Part shown: piece after piece, positions 1-14,157 of the stretch
Layout of the letters: every line of letters starts with the position of its first letter
How positions within the stretch are numbered: the stretch's first letter is position 1
Assembly (NCBI GenBank): GCA_023374025.1
Contig: SIJG01000026.1
Location: 1,140,212-1,204,211, forward strand
Direction: 5' to 3'
Length of the DNA: 64,000 nucleotides
Source: Heterodera schachtii
Lineage: Eukaryota > Nematoda > Chromadorea > Rhabditida > Heteroderidae
The notes under the pieces: generated by a model
What the model was told of the DNA's origin: nothing
Seen by the model: the letters and a program-made list of their open reading frames with translations, nothing else
Databases searched by the model: none
Position numbers and translations under genes: made by a program

Positions 1-3000
1 AATTGAAACTTTGTGGTTCATTAGCATTTATTCAGGCATTCACGGCAATTCGAGAAGAAAATTAAGAAGCGATTAACATTTTTACAAAAATTTGTTTTTT
101 TTTAATTTACAAATTTCTTTAATTATTATTATTTATTTAATTTATATGTTTTTTTGATATAAAAAAATTTCGTTTAATTGCTAATAACAATTAAAATATT
201 ATGGCTATTTTAGTTATTTACAATTACTTAATTTATTGAAATTTGGTTGGTTTATTAGTAATATTTGAATTTAGTTATTTACAATTAATTAATTTATTAA
301 AATTTGGTTGGTTTATTATCTTTAAAAAATGTCTTCTCATTCTGACTCTAAAAATTTGCATTATAAAAATTTTACAGCTTTAAATTAAATGGATAATATT
401 CAATAATAAATTTGTGTGATTTCTTTCAAAGTTACCGACATAAAAGATTAATGATGTTAAAATATATAAGCTTATTGATATTTTTTATTTCAATTAATTA
501 ATTCAAATCAAAAATAAAAAACTTTTTCGTGAATAAAAAATAATTTATTACATTCAAAACATTTTATTAATAAAATTTACCGTAAATTAAACTAACGAAA
601 AATGCCAATAAAAAATGACCAAGTAATTCAAATAAATTTGGATATTTTAGCCAAAGTAAAATAATATCCATTCAATAAACTTGAAATAAAATATTTATAT
701 CATTCATAAATTAAATTTCTTCCATATTTAGCCGTGAGATTTAAAGAGAAAAAAGAGAGAATTAATATTAAATAAACTAATTTTACTATGTATTAAATAA
801 AAGAAAAGTATTAAATATATGCTTATTCAATTAATTACATTTATATACTAATATTAAAGCAAAATATGAATTGATTCGATATTTTGTATCTAAATTAACA
901 CATTAATACTAAAAATATTAAAATAATTGCTATAATTAAAAATAAATAATTTAATGAAATAAAACAGACCTAAAAGAATTTAATTTTTTGCTAATTCATT
1001 CATTATATAATACTAAAAACAAAAATGAGTCATAAATTCATTAAACTCCCCACGTAAAATGAATATCGACTGGTGTACGGCATGAGTGTATAAATAATTT
1101 TTAAATATTATGCGATTATAAAATGTTATTTATACAGATAATTAAATTAGGAATTAATTTCTCAATTATTTTGTAATGGTAAATCAAAATTATAAAAGAT
1201 TCATCAACAAAAAATATATATGTAAGACGATACTAGAATTTGCATATTTTGAATAAAATCCAATAAATTAATTATAAATCATATTTAAATATTTAAATTC
1301 AAATTTTAAAATACTAATTTTTTTTTTGTAAGATAATAAATAGTTTGAATTAAATTTATTTATTTTCAAAGAATAAATTTAAAAACTAAAAAAGTAAAAT
1401 TGTTTATTAAATTTATTTTTAATCTTAATCGATTTTACGATAATTAAATTAAAAATAAATATAATTACCAGAATCTAATATAGAATTAAAAAGAAATTAA
1501 TAATAATAAATGTTAATTTTTTTATAAAAAATGATTAATATAAAAAATAAATTCACTAATTTTCTTAGGTTCAAAATTAAAAAAAAATCTATTTGCTTTT
1601 TTTAAAAAAACTAAAAAAGATTTTTTTCATTTAATTATTTAAAAAAAAAAGATTTTTTTAAAATTAATTTAAACTCGTGGTTTATTAAAAAAATGGGCAA
1701 TCTATTTTTTAAACAAAAAAATATATTAAAAATAAAAAAATTGAAAGTTTAAAAAAAGCGTAAAACTTATCCAAATTTAAATATGTAAAAGATTAGAAAT
1801 TTCTCAAATTCAAATAATCTTAAATAATGATTATCTTATTTTACACATAAATAAAGTCTGGATTATTGGTCTCATAAAAAAGGAACAAGTATGCTAGTTT
1901 TATGTGATTGTGCCATTGCAATTGCACAATAATGCAGAAAGAATGACCATATAAAAATATTTTATTATGATTTAGAATATATTTAAAAATCAAAATTAAA
2001 ATTTACAAATAATAATCTTTTTATTATAGTAGGAATAAAATTTAATTATAAAAATGTTAACTAATAAATTCAGTATCGAAATAAAAAAGAATTAATAAAA
2101 AAATTAAAAATAATCATACTTTAAAAAAATAAAACCGAATAAAAACAGAAAAAAGCATATCAACTTTAAACACAACTCAATACAATTTTAGTTTTTATTT
2201 TAATCAATAAAAAATCTTTTTAATCGTATAATCTACTATTGCTCCATATTAATTATAGAAATTACTCAGAATAAAAAATATAAACTAATAAATAAGCATT
2301 CATTATAATGAGGGCTTAAAAATAAAAATGCAGTAATAATAAATAAAAGAAGGGCTACAATTTTATAAATAAATTTTTTTGTTGTTATTTCATAAAGAAA
2401 ATAGATTCTTAATTAAATTATGTTGGTTAAGACTATTACCATATGTTTATATTTTAATTAAAAAAAAAATTAAATTTAAAGATTGTAAAATATTTTTATA
2501 ACACTTTATAATAATACCACTAATCAGTAAATATTACAATATTAATTAACAAAAAATTTCCAAAAAGAAGTTTTAATAAAATCTATATTTATTCGAATTT
2601 CTTTTTTTTTAATTAAAAAGTTAATAATCAGGGAACTGAGTTGATGTGCTAAAAAACAATCGGCGGAAAATTTTTTTTAAATAATAGCCAATTTTATGAA
2701 AGTGGTTGAATCAAGAAATTTTTGAACTCAGGAAATTATCAGTTTTTTAATATTTACATTTACATATAAACAAATTTTTAAATGTTTACTTTAATATTTT
2801 CACTTGAAAAATCTATTTATTTCTTTTAAAATTAACTAAAGAAAATATAATTTTTGGTAAAATTTAATTATTTATTTTTTCAATCATTGAATATTTAAAA
2901 ATTTTATTTAATTTTTCAAAATAATTTTAATTTAATTCAAATCCTTGTTCAGAGAAGTCAGAATATGTAATTGTGCGTTAAACGAGTTTTAAATAAGTAA

Positions 3001-4257
3001 ACCCAAAAAAATTGTTTCATCAAATAAATATTTTACATGTGAAAAATAAAAAATTGATTTTTATTGGTAAGAAAGTTTGGTGGCGGGCGTGGGCTAAATT
3101 TTTGGGGCACGAATTTATGGACGGGGGGCTCTATTTTAGTATGCTGTATTTTTTAAATATCCTTTTGGATCTTCGGTTTATTTGAATAATTGTGCGAAAT
3201 GAAAAACTTGTCTTTTTAAATAATTTGTAGTTGCATATTTTAATTTATAAACTTGTCGGTATATCTTTGTAGTTTATGGGAATCCGATAGAGCTTGTATC
3301 ATTGAATATAATAATCAATCGTGAAAAAAAATAAAATGGGATTTTATTTCCTAAACATATTTAATTACACATCCTTATATATTAAGATGAATAGTTTCAA
3401 AAATGAAATAAAATTATAAATAAAGAAGATTAGGCTATTAGTGAATTATACATAAAAAGTACTAGCAAAAATAAAAACATAATACGCTTAGTATAAGGCA
3501 CCAAAATTGCAAAAAAAAAGGCAAACAAAAAAAGGCACCAAAAAGTTCGAGCTAGAATCTTCAAACTAAGTTGAAATTGGTTTTTCATGCGTATTAGGAG
3601 GCCATAACCAGATAGCAAAAAAAAGGGCATATGCATCAAAATCGGGCTCTATTAATTACAATAATTATAAACAGTAATTGTATTTATAATTAAAAAAAAC
3701 AAATTAATTTATAAATTTATAAGTCAAAAAATATTTTAATTTTATTAAAAAAATTCACTACTTTATAATTTATTTATCAATAATACAAGATAAATACAAT
3801 TGTATTTAGAACACACTGATTTTAAAAATTTAGCTTAGTAAACCAATCACTAAAAAATATTGAATTTTTATTATATTAAATGTTTAAACATTTGAAATTA
3901 TTATTAATAAAAATTTTGCAAAACATAAGATAAAAAACAATAACAATATACTTATTAAATATCATTTATAATAAATATTTATTTTATGTATTTAAGTTTT
4001 ATTTTTAGTGTTTAAAATTATTGTATTAAAAGTGTTAAAAAGGTCTAATGGCAAACTGAAAAAGAAGAAAACCCGTAGTAACAAATAAAGCAAAGCCCAT
4101 AACAAAATTTAAATTCGATTAATAAAAGCCAAAGATAGAAAACAAATAAATTTACAAAAAATTATTAATTCCAAATGACTATTTCAAGGCTGGCAATATC
4201 ATTATAGTTCAGTTAATTTATTTTAAAAATTAATATAAACTTAAAATATAATAATAA
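1..4257. other. AT-rich non-coding DNA, no gene seen
   Basis: No reading frame with protein-like composition was found. Two GC-richer patches stand out. One is a G-rich stretch at about 3077-3130. The other is at about 3430-3640, whose minus strand carries T-runs broken by GGTGCC words, resembling the repeat at 26.7 kb. The 69-codon minus-strand frame through the second patch is Phe/Leu rich because of the T-runs and is not called a gene. Confidence 0.6.
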
Positions 4258-5010
4258 GGTTTTGCCATTTTATGAAATGTTTGAAAAAAGCTGCTTTGAG
4301 CATGAGATTAAAATAGCAAAAAAAGACGAAAGTTAAGCCATATTTTATATAAAATCAAAAAAAAATACTTTTCCATTAAATGTTAATTTAACCAGACATA
4401 AAAACTGTTCGAAATTTAAAGTTTGCGAAAAAAATATATAAAAAAATCAATTATAATACCATCAATTTAAAAAAAGGTTTTTAAAATTAAATTTAATCAT
4501 TGGAAACTCATATAATTTTAATTTTTATAATTTAAGAAAACAATAAACATAATAAATTTATATAATTTGCAAACAATTATTAGTATGGATGCAATAAAAA
4601 AATGCATTTATTAATATATTAAGTACTACCCACAGAAAATTGATTTATTAATAAGAAAAGGAGAAACTACTCCAGCTGAAGATACCACGCCTCTCGTCAT
4701 GAAAATCAATTAAATAATAAATTTAAATAAATTATATCAATTTTATGATAAATAAAAAAATAATGAATAAAGATACAAATATTTATTAGAACATAGTTAA
4801 TATACTATAAAATAATTTCTGATTGCATGAAAAAAAACAATACAATTTAATTCATCCATATTCTATTTAAATTAAATATTTTTTTATTTATTAATAAAGA
4901 TAACTCAAAATCTATAAAATCAAACATAAATTAATATTACTTAACTTTAGCGTTGGGCTTAAATACTAATTCAATGCATATTTTCCATTGAACGTATTTT
5001 TCAGTATGTT
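4258..5010. repeat. Old dispersed repeat, copy A
   Basis: The first part (4258-4425) aligns by eye with 51601-51745: both share the words catgagattaaaat, aagccatattttata, cttttccattaaat and gacataaaaactgtt in the same order. The second part (about 4650-5010) aligns with 39520-39875 and more weakly with 11645-11760, sharing a GGAGAAACTACTCC-like start, a CGTCATGAAAAT word and a GATTGCATGAAAAAAA-like word. The copies are strongly diverged, so this is an ancient family. No coding capacity was seen. Confidence 0.5.
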
Positions 5011-8000
5011 TCAATCATTATAAATATACCAAAATTATCATATTACATTCTCTTTTTCTGTTTAATGGAATAACGAAATAGTAGATATTGGATTCAAATT
5101 TTCGATATTAAAATAAATGTTATTCAATTATCTACTTCGAGATTAATTAGAAAAATTAAAAGGTTTTTTTTTTGTCAATGTTAAATTATTCTAATTGTTT
5201 TCAGTTTTTGAGTCTATTATTTTTTGTTTGGATTCCGCTATTTTATTCGTATTATTTTGAAAAGTAATGAATTTTCTGTTTTATTCACCTATTATTTTTA
5301 TTTATGTAAATTATTATATTTAAATAATTTATTGTGGCTTTTCATTTGTTTGAACAATTAATCAACACTTTCTTTATTTAAATAAATTATATTTTTTCCA
5401 TTACTTATTTTATTTTTTTGACTGCATATTTTCAGTATTTTAAATTGGAAAAAAGATTTTTTTATTCTCTTTGTTGCTGTATTGACCCAACAATTACCAA
5501 CTTTAAAAATTATATAATAATTTCTTAATCGTTAATTTTTCAAGAAAAATTAAAATAATTTTTTAGTTGTAAAGAGAAGATGCAACAATAAATGGTTCAT
5601 TCATAATACAATTATAAATTTAATAATTATGTTTGCTGTTTAATTCTCGTAAATATATACTAGCAAATTTTAATTTTATATTTTATATTCGTTCATCAAT
5701 TTTATTTTTTATATTTTTAATAATTCTTTTGTGCTTGCTCTGGACACTCCAAGAGTAAAATGGACTGCTGTCGGAAATTAAATTTTAATATAACTCAAAT
5801 TATCGGATTAATATAAAATTGTATTTCATATATTAAATAGTAAAAAATTATATATTTTTCTTATTTGAACTGTTAAAATCCAAGCGGAATTGCCTTTGTA
5901 GCAAAAAGAAGAAAATTTTAAGATAAAAAATGTTGCTTATGATTAAAGGAAAATAAATATAAAATGAATTTATAATAATTATTCTTCATATGTGACAAAT
6001 ATCATAAATAAAAACTATCACATAGTGATAAATATTAAGATGGACATACCGTGAATTTTCTTTTTTTGGCAAATAATGCTAAATATTCAATCAAATAAAC
6101 AAAATTATAAATTTAATTATTTCTTTTTTCTGTCTTTTTTTCTGCGGATTTGCCAATTATTCAATTTATATTGCAAAAATTCATTTTAGTTTTTGATCCA
6201 GAATGTTCGAATTCATTATGCAGTTCATCTTTTCATGTGCGTATGATTTTGTTATTGGAGTTCTGATTTAAAATTTTGTTATTTTCAACAAAAATATTTT
6301 TTACAAAATAAAAATTTGCAAAATTTTTTATTGTAATTGTGAACTCATGAATTTTTTAATTGAGACTCGATATTATTGTATTGTCTAAAATTATTTTTCT
6401 AATAAAAATTGATAAAAAAAGTCATCAAATTTTTAATATAAAAAAAGGAAATGAATTAAAATAAGCGTTATAAAAAATTTGCTATCTCAACATCGATCAA
6501 CAAATGCTTTACATTTTGTGAAAATAAAATAAATAATATATATTTGATAGAGCATTTAATATTAATTAATATAAATTTAAAAATAGAAACATGAAATGAA
6601 TTTGTAGATTTATTAAAGAATTAGGTGTTTAAATAAATTTCTTATATTTAAAACTTTTAAAACAAAGCAAAAAATATTAAGTTTTCTAAAATTAAATCAT
6701 TAAACCTTTATAAAAAATTAATTAAGTTAAGCTAAAAAATTGTTATTGAATTCTTAAACTTCGAAAGTTAATGAAAAAATGAAAATTTAAAAAAGAAATT
6801 TTTATTTTAAGATTTTATAAATAAATTATTTATGCGAAAAATATATTCATAACCACATTTTATCAATTCGATCGGTTGCACTTTTTTTATTCAAGTTTTT
6901 TTTCAAGACGTCTCATAAATTAATTAAATGAATAATTAATTGGAATTGAGAATGGAATATAAATATATAAAAAAGTATATACTCATTTTCCTATCCTATC
7001 ATTAAGATTATACAATTAAATAAATGTTACACAAATTCAATAAAATAAATTAGAATAAATATTAAAAACAAAATTTATTTTATTTAAAATTAAATAATAA
7101 TAATTTCGATTATGATAATATTAGCTGCAGTGGGCCAGTTTGAAAAGATGGGCAAAATCATTGGTCATTTATTTAAATGAATCAAATGAAATTAGAAAGC
7201 TAAAAAACAAAAAATAATAATAAATTTTATTGATTTAACAGAAAAGAATAAAAGATAATTATCAATTATATAAATCAATTAAAATAATATTATTTATATA
7301 TTATAAATTAAGGTTTCAATTGCACTGGTTATTTGACACGATGTACGCAACGAGTTATAGTCCGGAGAATTAATTTACAGTAAAGCAATTATTTAAGAAA
7401 ACACATAATATTAATGAAGATTCAAATATATAAATAAAATAAAATTTTTAAAAACAAAATTTTTTGATAAATGATTGCGCGGATATTCAATAATAGTTGG
7501 ATTATGTTCTTATAAAACTAAAAAGTTTTATAAACAATTAAATATTTAAGTTTTTTTATCGGTTTTATTATTTATGAAATTTTAAAAATTGATTTTATTG
7601 AACTTTCGAACATCCTCGCGCAATCAATGTGATTAATTAATTTTACAATTATTATACAAAAGGAAAAATGTGAAAATTAATTTTGAATAATATATTTGAA
7701 ATATGAGACAGAAGCGAAAAAATGGGGGAATTAACGGACAACACAAAAGCCCATAAAAATTCAAACATATCTAATTTGATACAATAAATAAATTCTTAAT
7801 ATAAATTTAAATTCGAATTGTTATAATTATAAGTATATATAAAATAAATATTTATTTAAATACAATCTTATTAAATATCGAGAAAATGATTTCTAATGAA
7901 AACATAAATTATCAATATAAATAAATAATATTAAAATATTCTATTTTCTTAGCACCAGAATAAAAAAATTATTAATTTTTATTAATTAGTAAAAATATAT

Positions 8001-11000
8001 TTAAATTGTTAATACTTATAGGCGAGACAATGATACCTGGTTTTTCTTAGACTCGGAATCCGGACCTAATTTTAAAAAATCAAATACATAATTCGGAATT
8101 AAAAATAAACTCTAAATTAAATAAATATTTATAAATATACAATTTTATCAAATTCCAATAAAAAAAAATACTTATTTTTTTAATTTACGCATTAAAAATT
8201 AGACTAAAAATGATTCATTTATTATTGAGAAACAATTATGAAATTACATAATGGAATGAATAAATATGTTTATTTATTTAAAATTTTTAATCAGTTTTTA
8301 AATTGTTGTTCATTTATTGGCTTGAATATAATTTAATTTTTAATTTAAATTAATTTTTTGTTTAAACTGCAAAGTAGAAACTTTATATTGAATTTTATTT
8401 TTATTGTAATTAAAGTCGCGTTTTTATATAAATTAAATATTTTTAAGAAGATTTTAAAATTCAGAAATAATTCACCCCGACCAATTAACACATTTTTCTT
8501 TGGTTTATTTTAAATCAAAGAGAAACGGAAATTTATTTTCCACTAATGTCGATAATTATTATGTCAAAACTTTAAATTAGAATCTCCCACTTCTCTGAAT
8601 TAGCGCTTTGTTTCCCTAATTACAACTAATAAATTTCATATTTATAAACAAAATAATAATAATAACAATAATTTGAAATATTATTATTTTTAATTCAATA
8701 TAATATTCATTTGAAAAAAGAATTTATGTTTTAATAAATAAAATTTAAAATAAATATTCAAAAAATAATACTTTTAAGAAAATTCTGCAGAACTGTTTTA
8801 TCTTTTTAGAATCGATTATGAAAGCGTGGAAAACCTTTTATCATATTTCTTCAAATTTTGTTATATTATTTTTTTTTATCACAATAGTATTGATCTTTAT
8901 TCTTATTTTTCTGTCTTCATTTATTAATTATTTTGTTATTCATATTAACTTTTAAAATTACAAATTGTTGTAGAAAATTTAGTTATTTTTAAATAAAGCA
9001 AAATAGAATTACTTTATAATTTTAAAATTGAAATTTTCATTATAAGTTTTATTGGATTATTTTCCTAAAAAAATTGTAAATGAACAACTAATTACATTAT
9101 TTTATATTTATATTTTTTCCATGAATATAAATTAGGCTTATTAAGTAAGAATTATATAATATTTTTTCATTTTATTTTTCTTATTTAAATAGATAAACAA
9201 AGATTCACGATTTTATAATATGAACATTAATTGAATATGGATAGTATGCATTGTTTTATTCAATAGCTAATAAACAAATATATATACACATCAAAAATAA
9301 TAAAAATGACTGAGAAATTACACATCTTAAGCACCGTAAACAAAAAAAAATACAAATTTCAATTCTCTTATTCAAAATAAATTTTTTCAATTAAGCTTTT
9401 ACGACTTATATTTCTTTAATTATAAATTTAAATTGGAATTAATTTAGATTTGAACAAAATCACGAAATCATTTTATTTTCCTTAGTTCTCTTTAGGTATA
9501 AGAAAATCTTTGTGGTCCAAGTCTTTTCAATTATGAAGTATTGTTAAGAAAGAATTCATTTTTCATTATAGTAAACTTTAAAATTCAAATTATTCTTGGA
9601 AAATTTCTTTGTTTCTAATACTTTAAATATTTTATTTACTGATTGATTAGATCATTTAACGATTTATTTATTTTTTATTTTTATATTAATAGTGTTTTTT
9701 TGTAATTTAAGTCATAAATAGAATTTAATTGGCATAAATTTTGCAATTGTCTTTCTCCTTGTCTCGAGTGGCAATCTATATTATGATGTATGGGATTTGT
9801 TTTTGTAATTCATTTTTATTTTAAATATAAACTTATATTATATTGTTTATTTAATTTACAATTTTTATTTTTATTTCATTTTTCCTTCCTTTTTTAGTTG
9901 AATAATTCGGGTGTCTTTTGGGAATTTTTTTAATATATTTTAAATCGAATAAAAATTTTAGAATAAATATAATTATATTTTTAAATTTCAGTATTTGAAT
10001 TAAAATTACAATATAAATAGAAATATTTTTTATAAATAATTTTTTTATTGTTCATTTACTTTAAAATATATGATATCGATGACAATTATTGCTCTTACTT
10101 AATAATTTTTATAAAGAAATTCCTATTAATTCATTCCGAACATTTTTTTTAACATTTCGTTTTTTATAGTTAAATGTTTTAATTGTAATTTCTTTTTTTA
10201 AATGATTTCGTCGTAAGTTATATTGTGGACGTTGGTTTGCGTTGCCTTTTTTAAATTGTTTTGATTCATTATAAAACTCTATTTTTTTGATAAATTTTAA
10301 TTAAATTGTTTCATAATAATTTTGATAAATGTGGGTAAAAGATTTTGCTTTCTTTTATGTTTTTCAATTTTTTTAAATTAAATTTCAAAGCCTTATTTAT
10401 AAGTTTTCTCTTAATTTATTATATAATTGGAAGAAAAATCCCAAATAAACTTAAATGTTGCATTTGTACAATATATATTATATATTGACAAATTTATTTT
10501 ATTTGCCCATTAAAAATCATTTAAATTTTTAACAAAAACAAAACATTTTTTAAAAGAAACGTTACAATAAAAATTATTTATTTATTTGAAATGGAAATGA
10601 TTAATTTAGCTATTCATTATCAATTAATGCTTTTATCCAATATTTGGTGATTTCAAATCTTTAATTTTGTTTCAATTATAATATTTAAATTGTGATTGGA
10701 CTTAAGCATATGCTTTCTTAAAATATTTATTAATTTTATTTTTATTTTGCACTAATTAAAGCTGACAATGAATAAATTTCTTTGATACTTTTTGTAAAAT
10801 CTAAAGTATAAAATATTTCTTTGTAAAATATGATAATCTATACTACTTAATTTATTTTTATGTAAGTGTCTCATGGTTTTCCAGGAATTAATTATTTATC
10901 ATTTACTTATATTTTACATGTTATTAAAAATGTTTTTAGTATTTCCAAAAAAAATATAACATAATTTCTAGAAATTTTAAAAACTGGCTAAAATTAATTA

Positions 11001-11644
11001 TTTTACAATAAAGCACATTATATTTGGATGAATTATATTTCTAAGGAGAATTTTTTAAATATTTCATTTTGCTTTGTAGATATTGCAATATTATAATACT
11101 CAATATCTTTACAAAATGCCAAAAATCGCAGAAAAAAAGCATAGCAACAAAAATATATTTTTACAATCAGTGCAAAATGGTTAAGCATATTATTTTAAAA
11201 AAATAAATAAATTATAATTTTGAAAAATAAAAATATATATTAAAAAATTAATAAAATATATCTGCTATAATAGCTATTTTATCTGGTGTTATATTTATTT
11301 ATTTGTCTAAAACAAATTTTTAATAAAATGTCAACACAAATATATAAGTTAAGCAACTCTCCTAAGAACCCATCTGTCTCTCAGAAACTATGAATAAAAC
11401 TGGCCTCGACAAGAATAAAAAAAAGTAAGAATATCAGACTAAAAATATTCCGAAAATAACTTGAAAACGAAGATAAAATAAAATTTTTATTTAAGCTAAA
11501 CAGAAATATCAGCAGACAGAAAATCAAAAATAAATACAAAAATAAATTGATAGCCGATATAATTAAACCAAAATAAATTGCTCTAATTAGGAATTGAAAT
11601 CATTGTTTAAAAAGTAATATCAAACAGATAAAATGCTTTTATTA
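5011..11644. other. AT-rich non-coding DNA, no gene seen
   Basis: This is dominated by A/T runs with no exon-like segment. Small GC-richer patches occur at about 7115-7160 and 7325-7370. A word related to the dispersed ATTCGGGxGTGCTTTTGG motif lies at 9904-9922. A T-rich half (about 8870-10900) follows an A-rich half, consistent with repeats in opposite orientations, but no boundaries could be set. Confidence 0.55.
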
Positions 11645-11760
11645 ATAAAAGGGTCACACTCTCCGCAGGAAAAATCCTTGAAATGGACATGAATTAAAAC
11701 TAAAAATAATTTAAATAAATTTAAAAATTCATTGATAAAATAATATTGATGAATGAGTTT
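11645..11760. repeat. Old dispersed repeat, copy B (fragment)
   Basis: This fragment has the order AAAGGGTCACACTCTCCGC, then GGACATGAAT, then an A/T tail. It resembles 4655-4770 and 39528-39640. Its edges are uncertain. Confidence 0.35.
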
Positions 11761-13289
11761 TTTTTATTTATAAATGAATATTAAAATTTATAAAAATGAA
11801 AAATTTTGTTTAAAACAAACATACATATATTCTAAATCATATTTTGATAATTATTATAAAAATGTATTAAAATCTTAATGTTTTTTAATTGTAATGCTTA
11901 AATGAAAATAAAAATTAAATTTATGTTTATATTCAATATAACAATTTATAATAATTTATATAAATAAAAGCGCAAAAGAATTAAAAGAAAATTTAACACG
12001 ATTTATAATAAAAAGAAAAGATATAAAAGAGATATTTTACGTAAATTCAATATTTCAAAGAAAAAATTGAAATTTAAAATAAATTTAATATATTACAATT
12101 TGAGTACAGAACTATAAACAAATTACAAATATTTTTATGATGATATTCTTTATTTAGATTATTATATATTCTGTATTAAAAGAAATATCATTAAGAAAAA
12201 TTTTTTATATTTTCATTTAAATCTAATATTACAGACAATAAAAGAAAAATTAAATAAATATATCAAAATAAAATGAATTTTATATATATATTTATCAAAA
12301 TTATTAATTTAACAATTTAATTACAAATTTTATAAATCAAAAATTTTTTATAATTAATCTAACTGATTAAAATAGCAGCGAAACTGTAAATAATGTAAAA
12401 ATAAAAATTACTTTAATATTTTGTGAATTTTCCATAAAAAGTTATTCAAAATTTCTTTTTTATTGGGTTAAGAGCTCACTCTTTTTACGTGATGTGAATT
12501 AAAAAGTTAATTAATGTTAATTGTAATCATTTCAACAGACAATCATCTAATCAATATTACAAGAATTAAACTGATGTTTTTTGCTTTATGTAAAATCTGT
12601 AAGATAAATAATCGAAATATAACAATTAAAAGAAATGAAATTCTTTTTCTAAAAACTAGAAAATAGATAAAAAAAAAAGTACAAAATGACAAAAATTCAA
12701 TGTATTGTATAACAAATTTTAAATAAAAAACTTTCATAAATTTGAAAACGATTTTTATGAATCATTCCATTGAAGAAAAATTGTACGAGAGATGGTGAGC
12801 ATCGAGAAAAACAACTAGAAATTATGATAATACAATTAATACTAAGTAATATATTCATAAATGAATATTTAATATAGAACGTCGTTTGTATCAGATTTAC
12901 ATTGGACTGCGATGTTTTTTATTCTTTTAATATATTTAGCGGATTATTTGCATTTGATATTTAATTATTCTTTCGTTATTTCTCTTTAATTTTTTTATGA
13001 TTATTGAATATCGAATTTGCCATATGTTTTCCCAAATGTTTACCAATGGATAAGTATTGATTTTGATTCTGAAATCTGTCTATTTATTCCAATTAAAATA
13101 TAAAATTAAAAGTTAATGAAATTTATACACATAAAATTTAGTCATGGTGAAATTATATAAAAACATAAATAATCCTATTTTTCCTACAAATTGTTTTTCC
13201 TTTTTTTAATTAAATTCGTTTTGTTTCTTTTATAAATTATATGCTTTTTGTTTTATTTTTGATTGAAAACAATTAATTTTATTTAAGCT
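11761..13289. other. AT-rich non-coding DNA, no gene seen
   Basis: No supported gene. The 64-codon minus-strand frame at 12543-12737 is almost wholly Phe, Ile, Leu, Lys and Tyr, as expected from A/T runs. Confidence 0.55.
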
Positions 13290-13640
13290 TTTCTGTTTAT
13301 CTCATGTTTACTTGATGTATCGGTGTCACGTCTTTTGCGCGCACATTTAATATATTTCTTTTAATGATATTAATCATATAATTATCTTTATCTTTGTTCA
13401 TATTCATGCTTTATAACAATTTAAATTTATTTTCGTTTTTATTGTGGTAGTAAAACTTTAAGTTGCTAAATTTTATAGTAAATCCATACTTAATTTCTCT
13501 TTGGCATTAACTATTTTTTAAATTTTTATTTGGTTATTATTTTACAACTAAATTATAATAATTTTATAATTTTCCACTCACTTATTTTTTATTTTTGAAA
13601 TGGTAAAGACTAATTTTTAGGCTCCTAAATTTTACTATTC
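13290..13640. repeat. Old dispersed repeat pair with 52.2 kb
   Basis: This stretch aligns by eye with about 52215-52560. Shared landmarks in the same order are a TCTCATGTTT word, a GTGTCACG/GTGACAA region, TTTATxACAATTTAAA, then AGTAAACTTTAxGTTG and TTGGCATT. Divergence is high. It shows that part of the AT-rich background is repetitive DNA, not unique spacer. Confidence 0.45.
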
Positions 13641-13983
13641 CTTTTTTTATATTCAACTTATTTCCCCACAACTTTTATTTTTTCCTTTTTCTTTTATTTT
13701 CCGTTTGTTTTTAAAAATTTCTCAATTGTTAAAAAAATTGAATAAATAATATTTATAAATTTTTTATTTTAAAATATTTTAAAATAATTATCCATAATTA
13801 TTATTTTTTAATTCGCCTGTGATGTGAAAGTTCGACGCCATGAGGCTTAATCATTTAAAAAAATAAAAAAATAAAATTTAATTTTATACATTTAATATAT
13901 TAGGGGCATTTCATAAATAGGAAAATTTGGTGTGATTTATTAAGGCATTTTTACTAATAATGATATATATTTTGCGATGTTGA

Positions 13984-14157
13984 GTCAATTTATTGGAAAA
14001 ATTTTTCCGAATTTCGTTCCCTTTTTGTGTGCTTTTAATTGCTAATTTGGGACTCTGCGCAGCGGTTCACATATTCCCTTGCTTTTCCTCGAGCTTTTGT
14101 CCCATTGGGGCCTTTTGTGCTCATTTGCCTCCCCTTTGCTTTTCCTCGGTTTTTTAA
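13984..14157. other. GC-richer island with overlapping open frames
   Basis: This island is near 45-50% G+C in otherwise about 80% A+T surroundings. On the + strand a frame without Met is open from 13984 to the TAA near 14153 and reads Cys/Pro/Ser rich. The minus strand is purine-rich, with the word GAGGAAAAGCAA twice, and is also open in two frames, one with a Met. Several frames open together suggest composition rather than selection. It could be an exon, a retroelement remnant with a polypurine tract, or another captured fragment. Nothing identifies it. Confidence 0.3.

Noticed and set aside
3430..3639. 69-codon minus-strand frame with membrane-like composition
   Set aside because: T-runs give Phe/Leu; the stretch matches the GTGCC repeat style seen at 26.7 kb.
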